In this document: positions 24,772 through 34,581 of the stretch, in pieces
Numbering within the stretch: position 1 is the first letter of the stretch
Layout: each line of letters starts with the position of its first letter
From: Gluconobacter cadivus
GTDB taxonomy: Bacteria; Pseudomonadota; Alphaproteobacteria; Acetobacterales; Acetobacteraceae
Direction: 5' to 3'
NCBI RefSeq assembly: GCF_015244745.1
Contig: NZ_JABCQI010000005.1
Location: 182,986-246,985 of the forward strand
DNA: 64,000 bases
The notes under the pieces: generated by a model
Seen by the model: only the letters and a program-made list of their open reading frames with translations
Told to the model about the DNA's origin: nothing
Databases searched by the model: none
Program-made: the position numbers and the translations under genes

Positions 24772-27198
24772 TCATTTCTGATCGGGCAGGGCGTAGGCAA
24801 TGATGTCGTCGCCCATGCGGGTCGGGAACGAATTGTGTCCGCCAGCATAGGTTACGATGTACTGCTTGCCGTTGATGGCATAGGTCATCGGGGTGTTCTG
24901 GGCACCAGCCGGCAGACGATCCTGCCAGAGGACCTTGCCCGTCGTCAGGTTGTAAGCCCGGATGTAGTAATCCATGGACGATGTCAGGATACCGATGTTG
25001 CCAGCCGTGGAGAGCGGGCCACCAAGGCTCGGGACACCGATCTTGATCGGCGGGAGCGGGATTGGCAGAGAGCTGCCATACATCGAGTCACGCAGGGTAC
25101 CGTTGCGGTGCTGCCAGACGACCTTGTTGGTCTTCAGGTCAATACCGGCGACATAGCCCCAGGGCGGCGTGCGGCAGGGCATCTTGATGCCGAGCGGCAG
25201 CAGCACCGGATCCAGGAACGGATGCAAGTTGACGGCATAAGGGATGCCATAGTTGTGCTGAAGGCCGGTTTCGCCGCCCGTGCCCTTGGCGTTTTCGTCA
25301 GGCCAGAGCGGGTTGCCCGGTCCGCGAGGAACCAGCTGGGAGACGAACGGCAGGGAAATCGGGTTGGCGAAAGCCACCTGACGCTGCGGATCGACGGCCA
25401 GACCGCCCCATTCAAACATTCCCAGATCGCCCGGGAAGATGAGCGAGCCCTGAAGCGACGGTGGCGTGAAGGGGCCCTCGTAGCGCAGGCTGTGGAAATA
25501 GATGCTGCAGAACATCTGGTCGAAGATCGTGCCGCCCCAGATATCGGAGTCGTTCAGCGGGTTCTTCGGACGCAGGGTCAGCTTGGACATCCGCTGTGTC
25601 GGGTTGGTGTAATCGCCAGGAGCAGCGCCGCCGGGAACCGGGGTTTCCGGAGCTGCGACAATTTCCTTGCCGGTGCGACGGTCGAGGACGAAGATATCGC
25701 CGGTCTTGGTCGGGATATACATGGCCGGAACAAGTGTGCCGTCCTTTTGCGTAATATCCACGAGGCTCGGCTGGGACGGAACGTCCATGTCCCACAGATC
25801 GTGATGAACCGTCTGGTAGAACCAGGCGAGCTTGCCCGTGTCTGCGTTCAGCGCGACGATGCCCGGAGCAAAACGCTCGGAATCCTTCGTGCGATACCCG
25901 CCCCACTGGTCGGGAGTGCCCACGCCCATCGGAATGTAAACGAGGTTCAGGTTCTTGTCGTAGGACGACACGATCCAGGAGTTCGGAGAATTCGGATGGA
26001 AGACGGGATGGTTTTCATCCGGAAGCTGGTTCGGGTCGGAGTTCGAGGCGTCGAAGACCCAGACGCGCTTGCCGGTATAGACGTCGAATGCCTGCGTGGC
26101 GCCCGAAGCCTGCTTGATCGAACCGTTATCGGTGATCGCACTGTTGGCGATGATTAGCTTGTCCGCAATGACCGGCGGGGACGTCGGCTCGTACTGGCCG
26201 GGCGTCGTGTAGGGCTGGTTCGGAACACGCAGATCGATTTCGCCATTGGTGCCGAAGCCCGAGCAGGTCTTGCCCGTGTCCGCGTCGACTTCAACCAGAC
26301 GGCCGTCGTTAACCGGCAGGATGATGCGCTTGGCGCAGTCCGTCGGGGCGGGGTTGCCATCGGAATCGGTCGCATTGGCCGGGGTTTCGTGGAAGCTGAC
26401 GCCACGGCAGGTCAGATGCTGGAAGCCGGGATTGATCTGGAGTTTCGGATCATAAACCCATTTGACGTTGCCGGTCGCGCCGTCGATCGCAAACAGCTTC
26501 TGGTGCAGAGAGCACATGTAAAGCGTGTTGTTGAATTCGATCGGGGTGGCTTCGTTCGTTGCTTCGCCCGGGTCGTTTGGCGTCATCATATCGTGCGTAT
26601 GAATATGCCATGCGACCTTGAGGTTGCTGACGTTCGATGCATTGACCTGATTCAACGGGGACCAGCGGTCACCGGCCTGCGTACGGCCGTAAGCGTGCCA
26701 TTCGCTGGCCGGGACGTTGTCCGGGTCGACGGGGGAGGCATTTGCGATCTGCGTCGGCAGTTCGCCGCTGATGTCGTGCGGGTCCGTGAAGAGGCTGGCG
26801 AACAGGGCCAGCACCGCAACGCCAACGGCGCCTGCGAGCGGCAGAATGGTCGTGCGCGTTCCGCCGATCTGGCGGGAGACGAACGGCAGCAGCAGCCAGA
26901 TGCCGAGGATGATGACGATGTCCGAACGCGGGATCAGGGCCCAGATGTCGAGACCGACAACTGTGAGTTCCCAGATGACCGTTGCGAAAACGACGACTGC
27001 AAAGAGGTACAGTGCAGCCGGATTGCGTCGGAATGAGAGGAAAGCCGTGGCAAGAAGTGCCAGGCCAAGGAGGACGTAATAGAGTGGGCCGCCGATAGCG
27101 GCGACCCAAGCGCCGCCTACGGTAAGGATCGCGCCGCAAAGCGCGAAGACCGCGGCCGTTATCAGGGCCCAGAGCCCTGGCCGGGATGATGTGCTCAT
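24772..27198 (-). CDS. gcd: Membrane-bound PQQ-dependent glucose dehydrogenase
   Basis: 808 residues from ATG 27198, the length known for the Gluconobacter enzyme; the open frame runs 23 residues further upstream without family character. Five N-terminal membrane helices (residues about 10-140) anchor a periplasmic eight-bladed PQQ propeller containing WHAYGRTQAGDRWSPLNQV, PMGVGTPDQWGG (with the catalytic Asp region) and KLAWFYQTVHHDLWDMD (PQQ-contacting Lys). It oxidises glucose to gluconolactone and passes electrons to ubiquinone, feeding the quinol oxidases including CioAB. Confidence 0.97.
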   Translation of the reverse strand: MSTSSRPGLWALITAAVFALCGAILTVGGAWVAAIGGPLYYVLLGLALLATAFLSFRRNPAALYLFAVVVFATVIWELTVVGLDIWALIPRSDIVIILGIWLLLPFVSRQIGGTRTTILPLAGAVGVAVLALFASLFTDPHDISGELPTQIANASPVDPDNVPASEWHAYGRTQAGDRWSPLNQVNASNVSNLKVAWHIHTHDMMTPNDPGEATNEATPIEFNNTLYMCSLHQKLFAIDGATGNVKWVYDPKLQINPGFQHLTCRGVSFHETPANATDSDGNPAPTDCAKRIILPVNDGRLVEVDADTGKTCSGFGTNGEIDLRVPNQPYTTPGQYEPTSPPVIADKLIIANSAITDNGSIKQASGATQAFDVYTGKRVWVFDASNSDPNQLPDENHPVFHPNSPNSWIVSSYDKNLNLVYIPMGVGTPDQWGGYRTKDSERFAPGIVALNADTGKLAWFYQTVHHDLWDMDVPSQPSLVDITQKDGTLVPAMYIPTKTGDIFVLDRRTGKEIVAAPETPVPGGAAPGDYTNPTQRMSKLTLRPKNPLNDSDIWGGTIFDQMFCSIYFHSLRYEGPFTPPSLQGSLIFPGDLGMFEWGGLAVDPQRQVAFANPISLPFVSQLVPRGPGNPLWPDENAKGTGGETGLQHNYGIPYAVNLHPFLDPVLLPLGIKMPCRTPPWGYVAGIDLKTNKVVWQHRNGTLRDSMYGSSLPIPLPPIKIGVPSLGGPLSTAGNIGILTSSMDYYIRAYNLTTGKVLWQDRLPAGAQNTPMTYAINGKQYIVTYAGGHNSFPTRMGDDIIAYALPDQK

Positions 27199-27420
27199 GA
27201 TGTTCCTGAAGATGTTGTTCTGGTGCAGCACGGTGACTTCCGGACAAAGCACATGGAAGGATATCAAGGGTCAAGATGTCAGAAGGTTCACTTTGCTCAC
27301 GTCACTGTGAGGACATTCACGTCGTCGTGACTTGAGGAAAGGGACCACTTATGATTGAGCGTTCAAGAAAATAATGCGCTTGCAGAATACTTTGGCCTCC
27401 GATAAGGACACCGCTTCCGC

Positions 27421-27458
27421 GCACGCGTCCGGGCCACGAGTGGCATGCCCGGCCGTGC
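27421..27458 (+). promoter_or_regulatory. Hairpin in the rpmI-rplT leader
   Basis: GCACG and CGTGC, then CCGGGC and GCCCGG, pair around an inner CCAC/GTGG helix, ending 50 bases before the rpmI ATG. No T-run follows, so it is not a terminator. A weak promoter may lie near 27380 (TTGCAG ... GATAAG). The rest of the 310-base space between gcd and rpmI holds the divergent gcd promoter region; I see no gene in it. A ribosomal-protein feedback site is possible but unproven. Confidence 0.45.
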
Positions 27459-27508
27459 AGAGTCCCTACTGTGCGAGGGACCAATCGTTTACGGCGAGGG
27501 AGACCGAA

Positions 27509-27709
27509 ATGCCCAAGATGAAGACCAAGTCGTCGGTCAAAAAGCGGTTCAAGATCACCGCGACCGGCAAAGTGATGTGCGGCCCGGGCAACAAGCGCCA
27601 TGGCCTTATCAACCGTCCGCAGAAGATGAAGCGCACCAACCGTGGTCCCCAGACCATGACGGACATGGATGCGAAGACAATCAAGCAGTGGGCGCCCTAC
27701 GGGCTCTGA
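27509..27709 (+). CDS. rpmI: 50S ribosomal protein L35
   Basis: 66 residues, [20 protein letters not shown] with the following [12 protein letters not shown] segment, very basic and typical of L35. The start at 27509 is set by homology; the frame is open upstream. It is followed by rplT after 14 bases, the universal order. infC, which often precedes it, is not here. Confidence 0.97.
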   Translation: MPKMKTKSSVKKRFKITATGKVMCGPGNKRHGLINRPQKMKRTNRGPQTMTDMDAKTIKQWAPYGL

Positions 27710-27723
27710 GGAGATAAGGTACT

Positions 27724-28080
27724 ATGGCACGTGTCAAGCGGGGCGTAACGTCGCACGCCCGTCACAAGAAGGTTCTCGGGCTCGCCAAGGGCTATCGCGG
27801 CCGTTCGTCCACGAACTATCGCATTGCTCTCGAGCGCGTCGAGAAGGCGCTGCGTTATGCGTATCGTGACCGTCGCAACAAGAAGCGTGATTTCCGCGCC
27901 CTGTGGATCCAGCGTATCAACGCTGCTGTCCGCGAGCACGGTCTGACCTACAGCCGCTTCATCAACGGTCTGGACAAGGCTGGTATCGAGATCGACCGTA
28001 AGGTTCTCGCTGCCATCGCTTTTGACGATAGCGCCGCTTTCGGTGAAATCGTGAAGAAGGCCCAGGCCGCTCTCGGCTGA
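27724..28080 (+). CDS. rplT: 50S ribosomal protein L20
   Basis: 118 residues, standard length, with the basic N-terminal arm [20 protein letters not shown] that threads into 23S rRNA. L20 is needed early in large-subunit assembly and in several bacteria represses its own operon. It lies directly behind rpmI with GGAG before its start. Confidence 0.98.
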   Translation: MARVKRGVTSHARHKKVLGLAKGYRGRSSTNYRIALERVEKALRYAYRDRRNKKRDFRALWIQRINAAVREHGLTYSRFINGLDKAGIEIDRKVLAAIAFDDSAAFGEIVKKAQAALG

Positions 28081-28121
28081 GCTTTTCCGGCTTGACCCCC
28101 TCCTTGGGGTCTGGTGACTGG

Positions 28122-28160
28122 CGGGCCGTCCTGTTATCAGGACGGCCCGTTTTGTTTTGT
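28122..28160 (+). terminator. Intrinsic terminator or attenuator between rplT and pheS
   Basis: GGGCCGTCCTG pairs perfectly with CAGGACGGCCC around a TTAT loop and is followed by TTTTGTTTTG. A weaker hairpin (GACCCC / GGGGTC, 28094-28111) precedes it. It may end the rpmI-rplT message or regulate read-through into pheST; no leader peptide is visible. Confidence 0.88.
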
Positions 28161-28179
28161 GCTGCAGGAGATGGGCGGT

Positions 28180-29250
28180 ATGGCTGACGATCTCGATATA
28201 CTCAGGAATGACACGCTGGCGGCGCTGGCTGGCGCGCAGGACCGTGCGCAGTGGGACGCGATCCGCGTCGGGACACTGGGTAAATCCGGCGCGCTGACGG
28301 GTTTGCTCAAGCAGCTCGGCAAGCTGGAACCTGAGGAGCGCAAGGAGCGCGGTCAGGCGCTGAACCGTCTGCGCGACGAATTGACGGCCGCTGTCGAGGC
28401 GCGTGGTCGCGATCTTGAGGAAGAGGCGCTTCAGGCCCGTCTGCGCTCCGAGCGCGTCGATGTGACGATGCCGGCACCTGCGGTTGTGACGGGCACCATC
28501 CATCCCATCAGCCGTACCATTGAGGAAATGACGGCGATTTTCGGTGCGATGGGTTTTTCCGTTGCCGAAGGGCCGGATATCGAAAGCCAGTGGCACAATT
28601 TTTCGGCGCTCAACACGCCGGACCATCATCCTGCACGGACCGAGCACGACACATTTTATCTGCCGCCGAAGACCGAAGGCGGAGAGCCAAGGGTGCTGCG
28701 GACGCAGACATCCGGCGTGCAGATCCGCACGATGCTTGGCTCACAGCCGCCTATCCGTATTATTGCACCCGGCCGGACGTATCGTGCCGATCATGATGCC
28801 ACGCATTCGCCGATGTTCCATCAGTGCGAAGGTCTGGTGGTGGATCGCAACATCACGCTGGGTCATCTCAAAGGCTGTCTGATCGAGTTTTTGCGCGTCT
28901 ATTTCGACAAGCCGAACCTGCCGGTTCGTTTTCGCGCTTCCTATTTCCCGTTCACCGAGCCTTCCATGGAGGTCGATATCGGCTGGTCGAAAGCGACGGG
29001 CGAGATCGGCGGAGGGTCTGACTGGCTTGAGGTTCTGGGTTCGGGGATGATCCATCCGCGGGTTCTGGCGAATTGCGGACTGGACCCGGCTGAATGGCAG
29101 GGCTTTGCGTTCGGAATGGGAATAGAGCGTCTGGCGATGCTGAAGAATGGCATCCCCGATCTGCGCTCTTTCTATGAGAGCGACCTGCGCTGGCTGCGTC
29201 ATTATGGATTTTCGGCGTTTTCGCCTGCCACGCTGACGGAGGGCGTGTGA
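28180..29250 (+). CDS. pheS: Phenylalanyl-tRNA synthetase alpha subunit
   Basis: 356 residues from ATG 28180, preceded by CAGGAG nine bases away (an ATG at 28171 would be too close to it). An N-terminal coiled coil is followed by the class II core: motif 2 region YRADHDATHSPMFHQCEG and motif 3 GFAFGMGIERLAML. Substrate-pocket segment FTEPSMEVDI is present. With PheT it charges tRNA-Phe as an alpha2-beta2 tetramer. Confidence 0.97.
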   Translation: MADDLDILRNDTLAALAGAQDRAQWDAIRVGTLGKSGALTGLLKQLGKLEPEERKERGQALNRLRDELTAAVEARGRDLEEEALQARLRSERVDVTMPAPAVVTGTIHPISRTIEEMTAIFGAMGFSVAEGPDIESQWHNFSALNTPDHHPARTEHDTFYLPPKTEGGEPRVLRTQTSGVQIRTMLGSQPPIRIIAPGRTYRADHDATHSPMFHQCEGLVVDRNITLGHLKGCLIEFLRVYFDKPNLPVRFRASYFPFTEPSMEVDIGWSKATGEIGGGSDWLEVLGSGMIHPRVLANCGLDPAEWQGFAFGMGIERLAMLKNGIPDLRSFYESDLRWLRHYGFSAFSPATLTEGV

Positions 29251-29251
29251 C

Positions 29252-31720
29252 ATGAAGTTCTCTCTTTCATGGCTGCGTGAACATCTTGATTTTACGGCTT
29301 CTGTTGAAGACATCTGCGCCCGGCTGAACGTTATCGGGCTTGAGGTCGAAGGCGTTGAGAATCCTGCCGACCGTCTGGTGGGTTTCCGGACGGCCAAGAT
29401 TGTCGAAGCGCATCGTCATCCCGATGCGGACCGGCTTCAGGTCTGTCGTGTGGCGGCTGGCGGTGGTTTTGAAGACGTGCAGGTTGTGTGTGGTGCGCCG
29501 AATGCACGCGCGGGTCTGCATGTGATTTTCGCTACGCCGGGGACGTATGTTCCGGGTCTCGATATCACCATCAAGAAGGGCAAGATCCGCGGGCAGGACA
29601 GCAACGGAATGCTGTGCTCCCTGAAGGAGCTGGGGCTGGGCGAGGAAAGCAACGGGATTGCCGAGCTTTCCGAAGCAGCTCCGATTGGGGAGTCCTATGC
29701 TGCCTATGCGGAACTGGACGATCCGGTTATCGAGATCGCGATTACGCCCAATCGTGGCGATGCGCTGAGCATTCGTGGCATTGCGCGGGATCTGGCTGCA
29801 GGAGGCATCGGACGTCTCAAACCCTGGCTTACGGAAGCCGTGGAAGGCGATTTTCCATCTCCGCTGGCATGGAAAACCGAGCATCCGGCCTGTCCGTATA
29901 TCGTTGGGCGCGTTATTCGGAATGTGAAGAACGGGCCGAGCCCGGACTGGCTGCGGCGGCGTTTGGAGGCCGTTGGGGTCAAGCCGATTTCGGCGCTCGT
30001 CGATGTAACGAATTACCTTACATATGATCTTGGCCGACCGCTGCATGTCTTTGATCTTGCGAAACTTAAAGGCGATATGCTGACGGTGACGCACGCGGCT
30101 CGCGAGACCTTCACCGGCCTTGACGGACGCGAATATGTGCTCGGAACCGAGGACATGGTCATTGTCGATGAAGCCGGGGTGCAGTCGCTTGCCGGGCTGA
30201 TTGGCGGCGAGAGCAGTGGTGTGGATGAGAACACGACGGATGTGTTCGTGGAATCTGCTTTATTTGATCCGGTGCGGATTGCCCTGACTGGACGTCGTCT
30301 GGCCATTCACACCGATGCGCGCCAGCGTTTCGAGCGTGGGATTGATCCGGCACAGGTTCTCAACGGGCTTGAAGCCGCCACGGTCATGATCCGTGATCTG
30401 TGTGGCGGTGAAGTCAGCGAAATTATCGAAGCGGGCACTCTGCCAGACTGGAAGCGGACCGCGACGTTGCGTTTCGAGCGCCTGAAGACGTTGGGGGGCG
30501 TGGATATCGCGTCTGAAGATGCCGTACGCGCTCTGGAACATCTCGGCTTTGAGGTGACGGAGCAGACGGCGGACGCCGCGACGTTCCTTGTGCCGTCCTG
30601 GCGGAATGATATCGCTTCGGGGCAGGTTCTGGCGCAGGCCCCGACGCTGGATGAGGCTATGGCGGCGAAGGCTGCCGATCATGTTCGGGCCATGGAGGCG
30701 GAGTGCGATCTTCTTGAAGAAGTGCTGCGTCTTTACGGGCTGGACAATGTCCCGGCGGTTGCATTGCCGCAGGCAACAGTGGTTCCGGCTCCGGCCGTGA
30801 CGTCTCTTCAGGCCCGTGCGGCTCTGTTGCGGCGGATCTGTGCGGCCCGTGGACTAACCGAGACAGTCGGCTTTTCCTTTGTGGCGCAGGACGATGCTGC
30901 ACTGTTCGGAGATCTGCCAGAGACCCAGCATCTTCTGAACCCGATCGCCACGGATCTGGATCAGCTCCGCCCGACCCCGCTGGTTAATCTGGCGCGGGCG
31001 CTATCCCGTAATCTGGCGCGTGGCCTCGGCGTTTCGGGAGAAGGCGCGCTGTTCGAAGTCGGACCGTGCTTTGATGCCGAGGGGCAGTATCTGCGTCTTG
31101 CTGGGCTGCGGGCCGGACAGACAGCGCGTGAGCCGGGTGTGGCGGCGCATGACGCAACCTTGTGGGATGCAAAGGCGGATCTATCGGCGGCTCTGGTGGC
31201 GCTTGGTGTGCCGGAAGCGGCGCTGTCCGTGACGGCGGATGCTCCGGGCTTCTATCATCCGGGTCGGTCAGGGCAGGTCCGGCAGGGGCCGAAGACGGTT
31301 CTGGGTAGCTTTGGCGAACTGCATCCGCGTGTCGCGCGGGCCTTGGGTCTGAGCGGAACCGTGGTGGCGTTTGAAGTCTATCTGGATCAGGTGCCGCAGC
31401 CGAAGGTCAAACGGAAATCCGTGCCTGTCCTGTCGGCGTTGCAGCCTGTGCGGCGTGACTTTGCCTTCGTTGCCGGACCGGATGTCGAAATCCAGGCCGT
31501 TCTGAAAGCGGTGCGGATGGCGGATCGCAATCTGGTGCAGGATGTGCGTCTGTTCGATGTGTTCGAAGGCGGCAGTCTGCCGGAAGGGCACCGCTCGCTC
31601 GGTGTGGAAGTGGTCTTGCAGCCGCAGAGCGGGAGTCTTACGGATACGCAGCTTGAAGCAGTTTCCAAATCGGTGGAAGCTGCGGTTCTCAAGGCAACAG
31701 GGGCAGTACTGCGTCGATGA
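29252..31720 (+). CDS. pheT: Phenylalanyl-tRNA synthetase beta subunit
   Basis: 822 residues. Domains in order: tRNA-binding OB fold (about 40-150), B3/B4 editing region (RNVKNGPSPDWLRRRLEAVG, LVDVTNYLTYDLGRPLH), B5, the class II-like core, and the C-terminal anticodon-binding FDX domain (PVRRDFAFVAGPDVEIQAVL). A region of about 25 residues (AQAPTLDEAMAAKAADHVRA) inside B5 looks like an insertion compared with the usual protein. It follows pheS by one base. Confidence 0.96.
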   Translation: MKFSLSWLREHLDFTASVEDICARLNVIGLEVEGVENPADRLVGFRTAKIVEAHRHPDADRLQVCRVAAGGGFEDVQVVCGAPNARAGLHVIFATPGTYVPGLDITIKKGKIRGQDSNGMLCSLKELGLGEESNGIAELSEAAPIGESYAAYAELDDPVIEIAITPNRGDALSIRGIARDLAAGGIGRLKPWLTEAVEGDFPSPLAWKTEHPACPYIVGRVIRNVKNGPSPDWLRRRLEAVGVKPISALVDVTNYLTYDLGRPLHVFDLAKLKGDMLTVTHAARETFTGLDGREYVLGTEDMVIVDEAGVQSLAGLIGGESSGVDENTTDVFVESALFDPVRIALTGRRLAIHTDARQRFERGIDPAQVLNGLEAATVMIRDLCGGEVSEIIEAGTLPDWKRTATLRFERLKTLGGVDIASEDAVRALEHLGFEVTEQTADAATFLVPSWRNDIASGQVLAQAPTLDEAMAAKAADHVRAMEAECDLLEEVLRLYGLDNVPAVALPQATVVPAPAVTSLQARAALLRRICAARGLTETVGFSFVAQDDAALFGDLPETQHLLNPIATDLDQLRPTPLVNLARALSRNLARGLGVSGEGALFEVGPCFDAEGQYLRLAGLRAGQTAREPGVAAHDATLWDAKADLSAALVALGVPEAALSVTADAPGFYHPGRSGQVRQGPKTVLGSFGELHPRVARALGLSGTVVAFEVYLDQVPQPKVKRKSVPVLSALQPVRRDFAFVAGPDVEIQAVLKAVRMADRNLVQDVRLFDVFEGGSLPEGHRSLGVEVVLQPQSGSLTDTQLEAVSKSVEAAVLKATGAVLRR

Positions 31721-32964
31721 ACTCTCTTCCAGAATCCGGATCTGACGGACAGTCCACGGTGGACCCTTCCCAAAAGACCACGCCCTTGCCCCGGTACGGG
31801 CGGGTGATCTGGATTCTGGCAGGCGAGGCGAGCGGAGACGTGATTGGAGCGCGCCTGATGCAGGCGCTTCATGCACAGGACCCGTCGCTGGTTTTTGCTG
31901 GCGTTGGCGGGGGACGCATGGAAGCGCTGGGGCTGCACAGCCTGTTTCCCATGAGCGATCTGGCGGTGATGGGGTTTGTCGAGGTTCTGCCCCGCCTGCG
32001 GCATCTGTCGCAGCGGCTTCTGGAGGCCGTGCAGGATATCGAACTGCGCAAACCCGATCTTGTCGTGACGATCGACAGTCCGGGTTTTGCCCTGCGGCTG
32101 TTGCAGAAGATCGAGCGTTCCGGGATCAAGCGCGTTCATTATGTGGCGCCGCAGGTCTGGGCCTGGCGGGAAAGCCGGGTCAAGGAATTTCCGGGTCTGT
32201 GGGACAGGCTTCTTTGCCTGTTGCCTTTCGAGCCTGAATGGTTTGCAAAACGCGGGCTTGAGGGGCGGTTCGTCGGGCATCCGGTGCTCCAGTCCGGTGT
32301 TCGGCAGGGTAATGCGCAGCGGTTCAGGCTGAGGCACAATATTCCGCCCCATGCGCCGGTCGTGATTCTGATGCCGGGCAGTCGGCGTTCGGAAGCGCCC
32401 CGGCTTCTGCCTGTGTTTCGTAAGATGCTGGATCTTCTGCGGGTGCAGTATCCGGATATTTGTCCTGTGATTCCGGTTGCGCCTGTGATTGCGCCGACGA
32501 TCCGTCAGTTGATCCGCAAATGGCCGATCCAACCGCATATCGTCACGGACATTCATGACAAGCATGATGCTTTTGCAGCCGCGCAGTGCGCCCTGACCAA
32601 GTCAGGGACCTCCACGCTGGAGCTTGCGATGGGCAATGTGCCGATGGCGGTGACGTATCGGGTCAACCCGGTGACGGCGACGATCGCGCGGCGTCTGATC
32701 AAAGTGCCGCATGTGGCGATGGTCAATCTGCTGGCAGGGCGGGAAGTTGTGCCGGAACTGCTTCAGGAAGACTGTACGCCAAAGAAACTGGCCGAGATGG
32801 TCTCGAAGCTGTTGAGCGATCCGCAGATGGTGGAAAAGCAGCGTATGGCGTTTGCCGACGTGCTTGAGATGCTCGCACCGCCGGTGGGAACGCCCGCAGA
32901 TGCTGCCGCCGCCGAGATCATGGATCTGCTGAACGAGCCGGTTTCCCGGTCGTCCAGCATCTGA
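31717..32964 (+). CDS. lpxB: Lipid-A-disaccharide synthase
   Basis: 415 residues, GT19 family. The N-terminal ILAGEASGDVIGARLM, the PGFALRL region, YVAPQVWAWRESRVKEF and the C-terminal TKSGTSTLELAMGNVPM are diagnostic. It joins two acylated glucosamine units to form the lipid A disaccharide at the inner membrane face. Its start overlaps the pheT stop (ATGA). An N-terminal extension of about 28 residues precedes the usual start of similarity, so a later start is possible. Confidence 0.95.
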   Translation: MNSLPESGSDGQSTVDPSQKTTPLPRYGRVIWILAGEASGDVIGARLMQALHAQDPSLVFAGVGGGRMEALGLHSLFPMSDLAVMGFVEVLPRLRHLSQRLLEAVQDIELRKPDLVVTIDSPGFALRLLQKIERSGIKRVHYVAPQVWAWRESRVKEFPGLWDRLLCLLPFEPEWFAKRGLEGRFVGHPVLQSGVRQGNAQRFRLRHNIPPHAPVVILMPGSRRSEAPRLLPVFRKMLDLLRVQYPDICPVIPVAPVIAPTIRQLIRKWPIQPHIVTDIHDKHDAFAAAQCALTKSGTSTLELAMGNVPMAVTYRVNPVTATIARRLIKVPHVAMVNLLAGREVVPELLQEDCTPKKLAEMVSKLLSDPQMVEKQRMAFADVLEMLAPPVGTPADAAAAEIMDLLNEPVSRSSSI

Positions 32965-32968
32965 AATC

Positions 32969-33973
32969 CTAGCGCAGGAAGCCGACGAGGCGTTCGGCTT
33001 CCTGAACGATAGGTTCCGAAACACTGTTTGCACGTTCGGCGCCTGCACGCAGGACCGAGAGCAGATGCGCTTCGTCCTGAAGCAGGCGCTGCGTTTCGCT
33101 GGCGACCGGGGCCAGACGTTCCACCAGAAGATCTGCGAGAGCGTTCTTGAACGGGCCGAAACCCTGACCGCTGAAACGGGCCAAAATGTCCGCGGGTGTT
33201 TCATCCGACATGGCTGCATAGATGGAGACGAGGTTCCGGGCTTCCGGACGTTCGCTCAGACCGTCCATTTCGCTGGGGAGCGGTTCGGAATCGGTCTTGG
33301 CGCGGCGGATTTTCAAGGCGATGTCGTCTGCTGTGTCGGTCAGGACGATGCGGCTCTGTTCTGACGGGTCGGACTTGGACATTTTCTTGCTGCCGTCGCG
33401 CAGGCTCATGACGCGGGCCGCGGCAGGCGGAATGAAGGCTTCCACTTGCGGGAAGAACTCCACGCCCATGTCGTGATTGAATTTCTGGCCGATATCGTTG
33501 GTAAGTTCGATATGCTGGCGCTGGTCTTCGCCGACGGGGACGCGGGTTGCGTGGAAGGCCAGAATGTCAGCGGCCATCAGGTTGGGATAGACATACAGGC
33601 CCGCCGAATGGTTCTCGCGGTTCTTGCCAGCCTTGTCCTTGAACTGGGTCATGCGGTTGAGCCAGCCGAGGCGTGAGACGCAGTTGAAAATCCAGCCGAG
33701 GCGGGCATGCGCGCTGACGGCGGACTGGTTGTACAGACGTGTGGGTTCGATTCCGGCCGCGAGCAGGCAGGCTGTTGAGCCGAGTGTCTGTTCACGCAGG
33801 GTCTGCGGGTCCCAGGGCATCGTGATGGAGTGCAGGTCCACCAGACAGAAGACGCAGTCATGGTCTTCCTGCAGCGTAACCCAGTTGCGGATTGCTCCGA
33901 GATAATTGCCCAGATGGGGAATGCCGGTTGGCTGAATGCCGGAAAATACGCGCTGCATGGGTTCTGTCTTCAT
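32969..33973 (-). CDS. trpS: Tryptophanyl-tRNA synthetase
   Basis: 334 residues, class I. The HIGH-type motif is PTGIPHLGNYLG and the KMSKS motif is KKMSKSDPSE. It activates tryptophan and charges tRNA-Trp in the cytosol. It ends 4 bases after the convergent lpxB stop with no terminator between them. The start may be Met1 or Met6; the second has the better family fit. Confidence 0.96.
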   Translation of the reverse strand: MKTEPMQRVFSGIQPTGIPHLGNYLGAIRNWVTLQEDHDCVFCLVDLHSITMPWDPQTLREQTLGSTACLLAAGIEPTRLYNQSAVSAHARLGWIFNCVSRLGWLNRMTQFKDKAGKNRENHSAGLYVYPNLMAADILAFHATRVPVGEDQRQHIELTNDIGQKFNHDMGVEFFPQVEAFIPPAAARVMSLRDGSKKMSKSDPSEQSRIVLTDTADDIALKIRRAKTDSEPLPSEMDGLSERPEARNLVSIYAAMSDETPADILARFSGQGFGPFKNALADLLVERLAPVASETQRLLQDEAHLLSVLRAGAERANSVSEPIVQEAERLVGFLR

Positions 33974-34000
33974 TTGCTGGGAAAGGGGAAGCGAAAGGCT

Positions 34001-34486
34001 TCAATGAACGGGGGTTTGCAGGTCCAGCCTCTGGCGTTCCTGCAGGACATCCGCCGCCGACATCGGATGAGCTCGTGCGGCTGCGATGTCAGTGGCAGTG
34101 AATTTGGGGGCGTCTGCGGGTATTTCCTGACTTGCGACGAATGTCAGGATGCGGGCGATTTCGTCGTTGGAAAGGCGATGGAAAGAGGGCATGGAGCTGT
34201 TGTAATGGCCGTCTCCCGCCGTGATGGGGCCGTTTAGTCCGTAAAGCAGGACATCGACAAGATAGTGATGACCGGCAGGGGACTGGGCAATCGGGCCAAC
34301 GCGACCGAAGATGGGGGCGACTTCAGAAACCTGACCATGACCGCCATGGTGGCAGGTGCTGCATTCATTAGCGTATTCGCGCGGGGCCTGAGCGCGATTT
34401 TCCCAAGCATGACCGACAACGAAGACCGCCACCATGAAAATGGCGAGAAACAGGGGAAGTCGGACGGCTGGGTCAATTCTGATCAC
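34001..34486 (-). CDS. Membrane-anchored class I cytochrome c
   Basis: 161 residues. One N-terminal hydrophobic segment (LPLFLAIFMVAVFVVGHAW) acts as anchor or signal, followed by one heme-binding site, CSTCH. Distal methionine candidates lie in NSSMPSFHRLSNDEI. A charged C-terminal helix follows the cytochrome fold. It probably carries electrons in the periplasm from a dehydrogenase to an oxidase, but the partner is not visible. It lies next to trpS and thymidine kinase. Confidence 0.88.
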   Translation of the reverse strand: MIRIDPAVRLPLFLAIFMVAVFVVGHAWENRAQAPREYANECSTCHHGGHGQVSEVAPIFGRVGPIAQSPAGHHYLVDVLLYGLNGPITAGDGHYNSSMPSFHRLSNDEIARILTFVASQEIPADAPKFTATDIAAARAHPMSAADVLQERQRLDLQTPVH

Positions 34487-34581
34487 AGTGTCGTTGTCGC
34501 ATTTTCAGAGCCGTTTCAGCAAGTCCGGGGCTTGGCAAATCGGCTGTAATAGGGCTCATGGCGCTATCGGGAGGAGAAACC

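Noticed and set aside
24541..26157. 538-residue plus-strand frame opposite gcd
   Set aside because: Antisense shadow of the glucose dehydrogenase gene.
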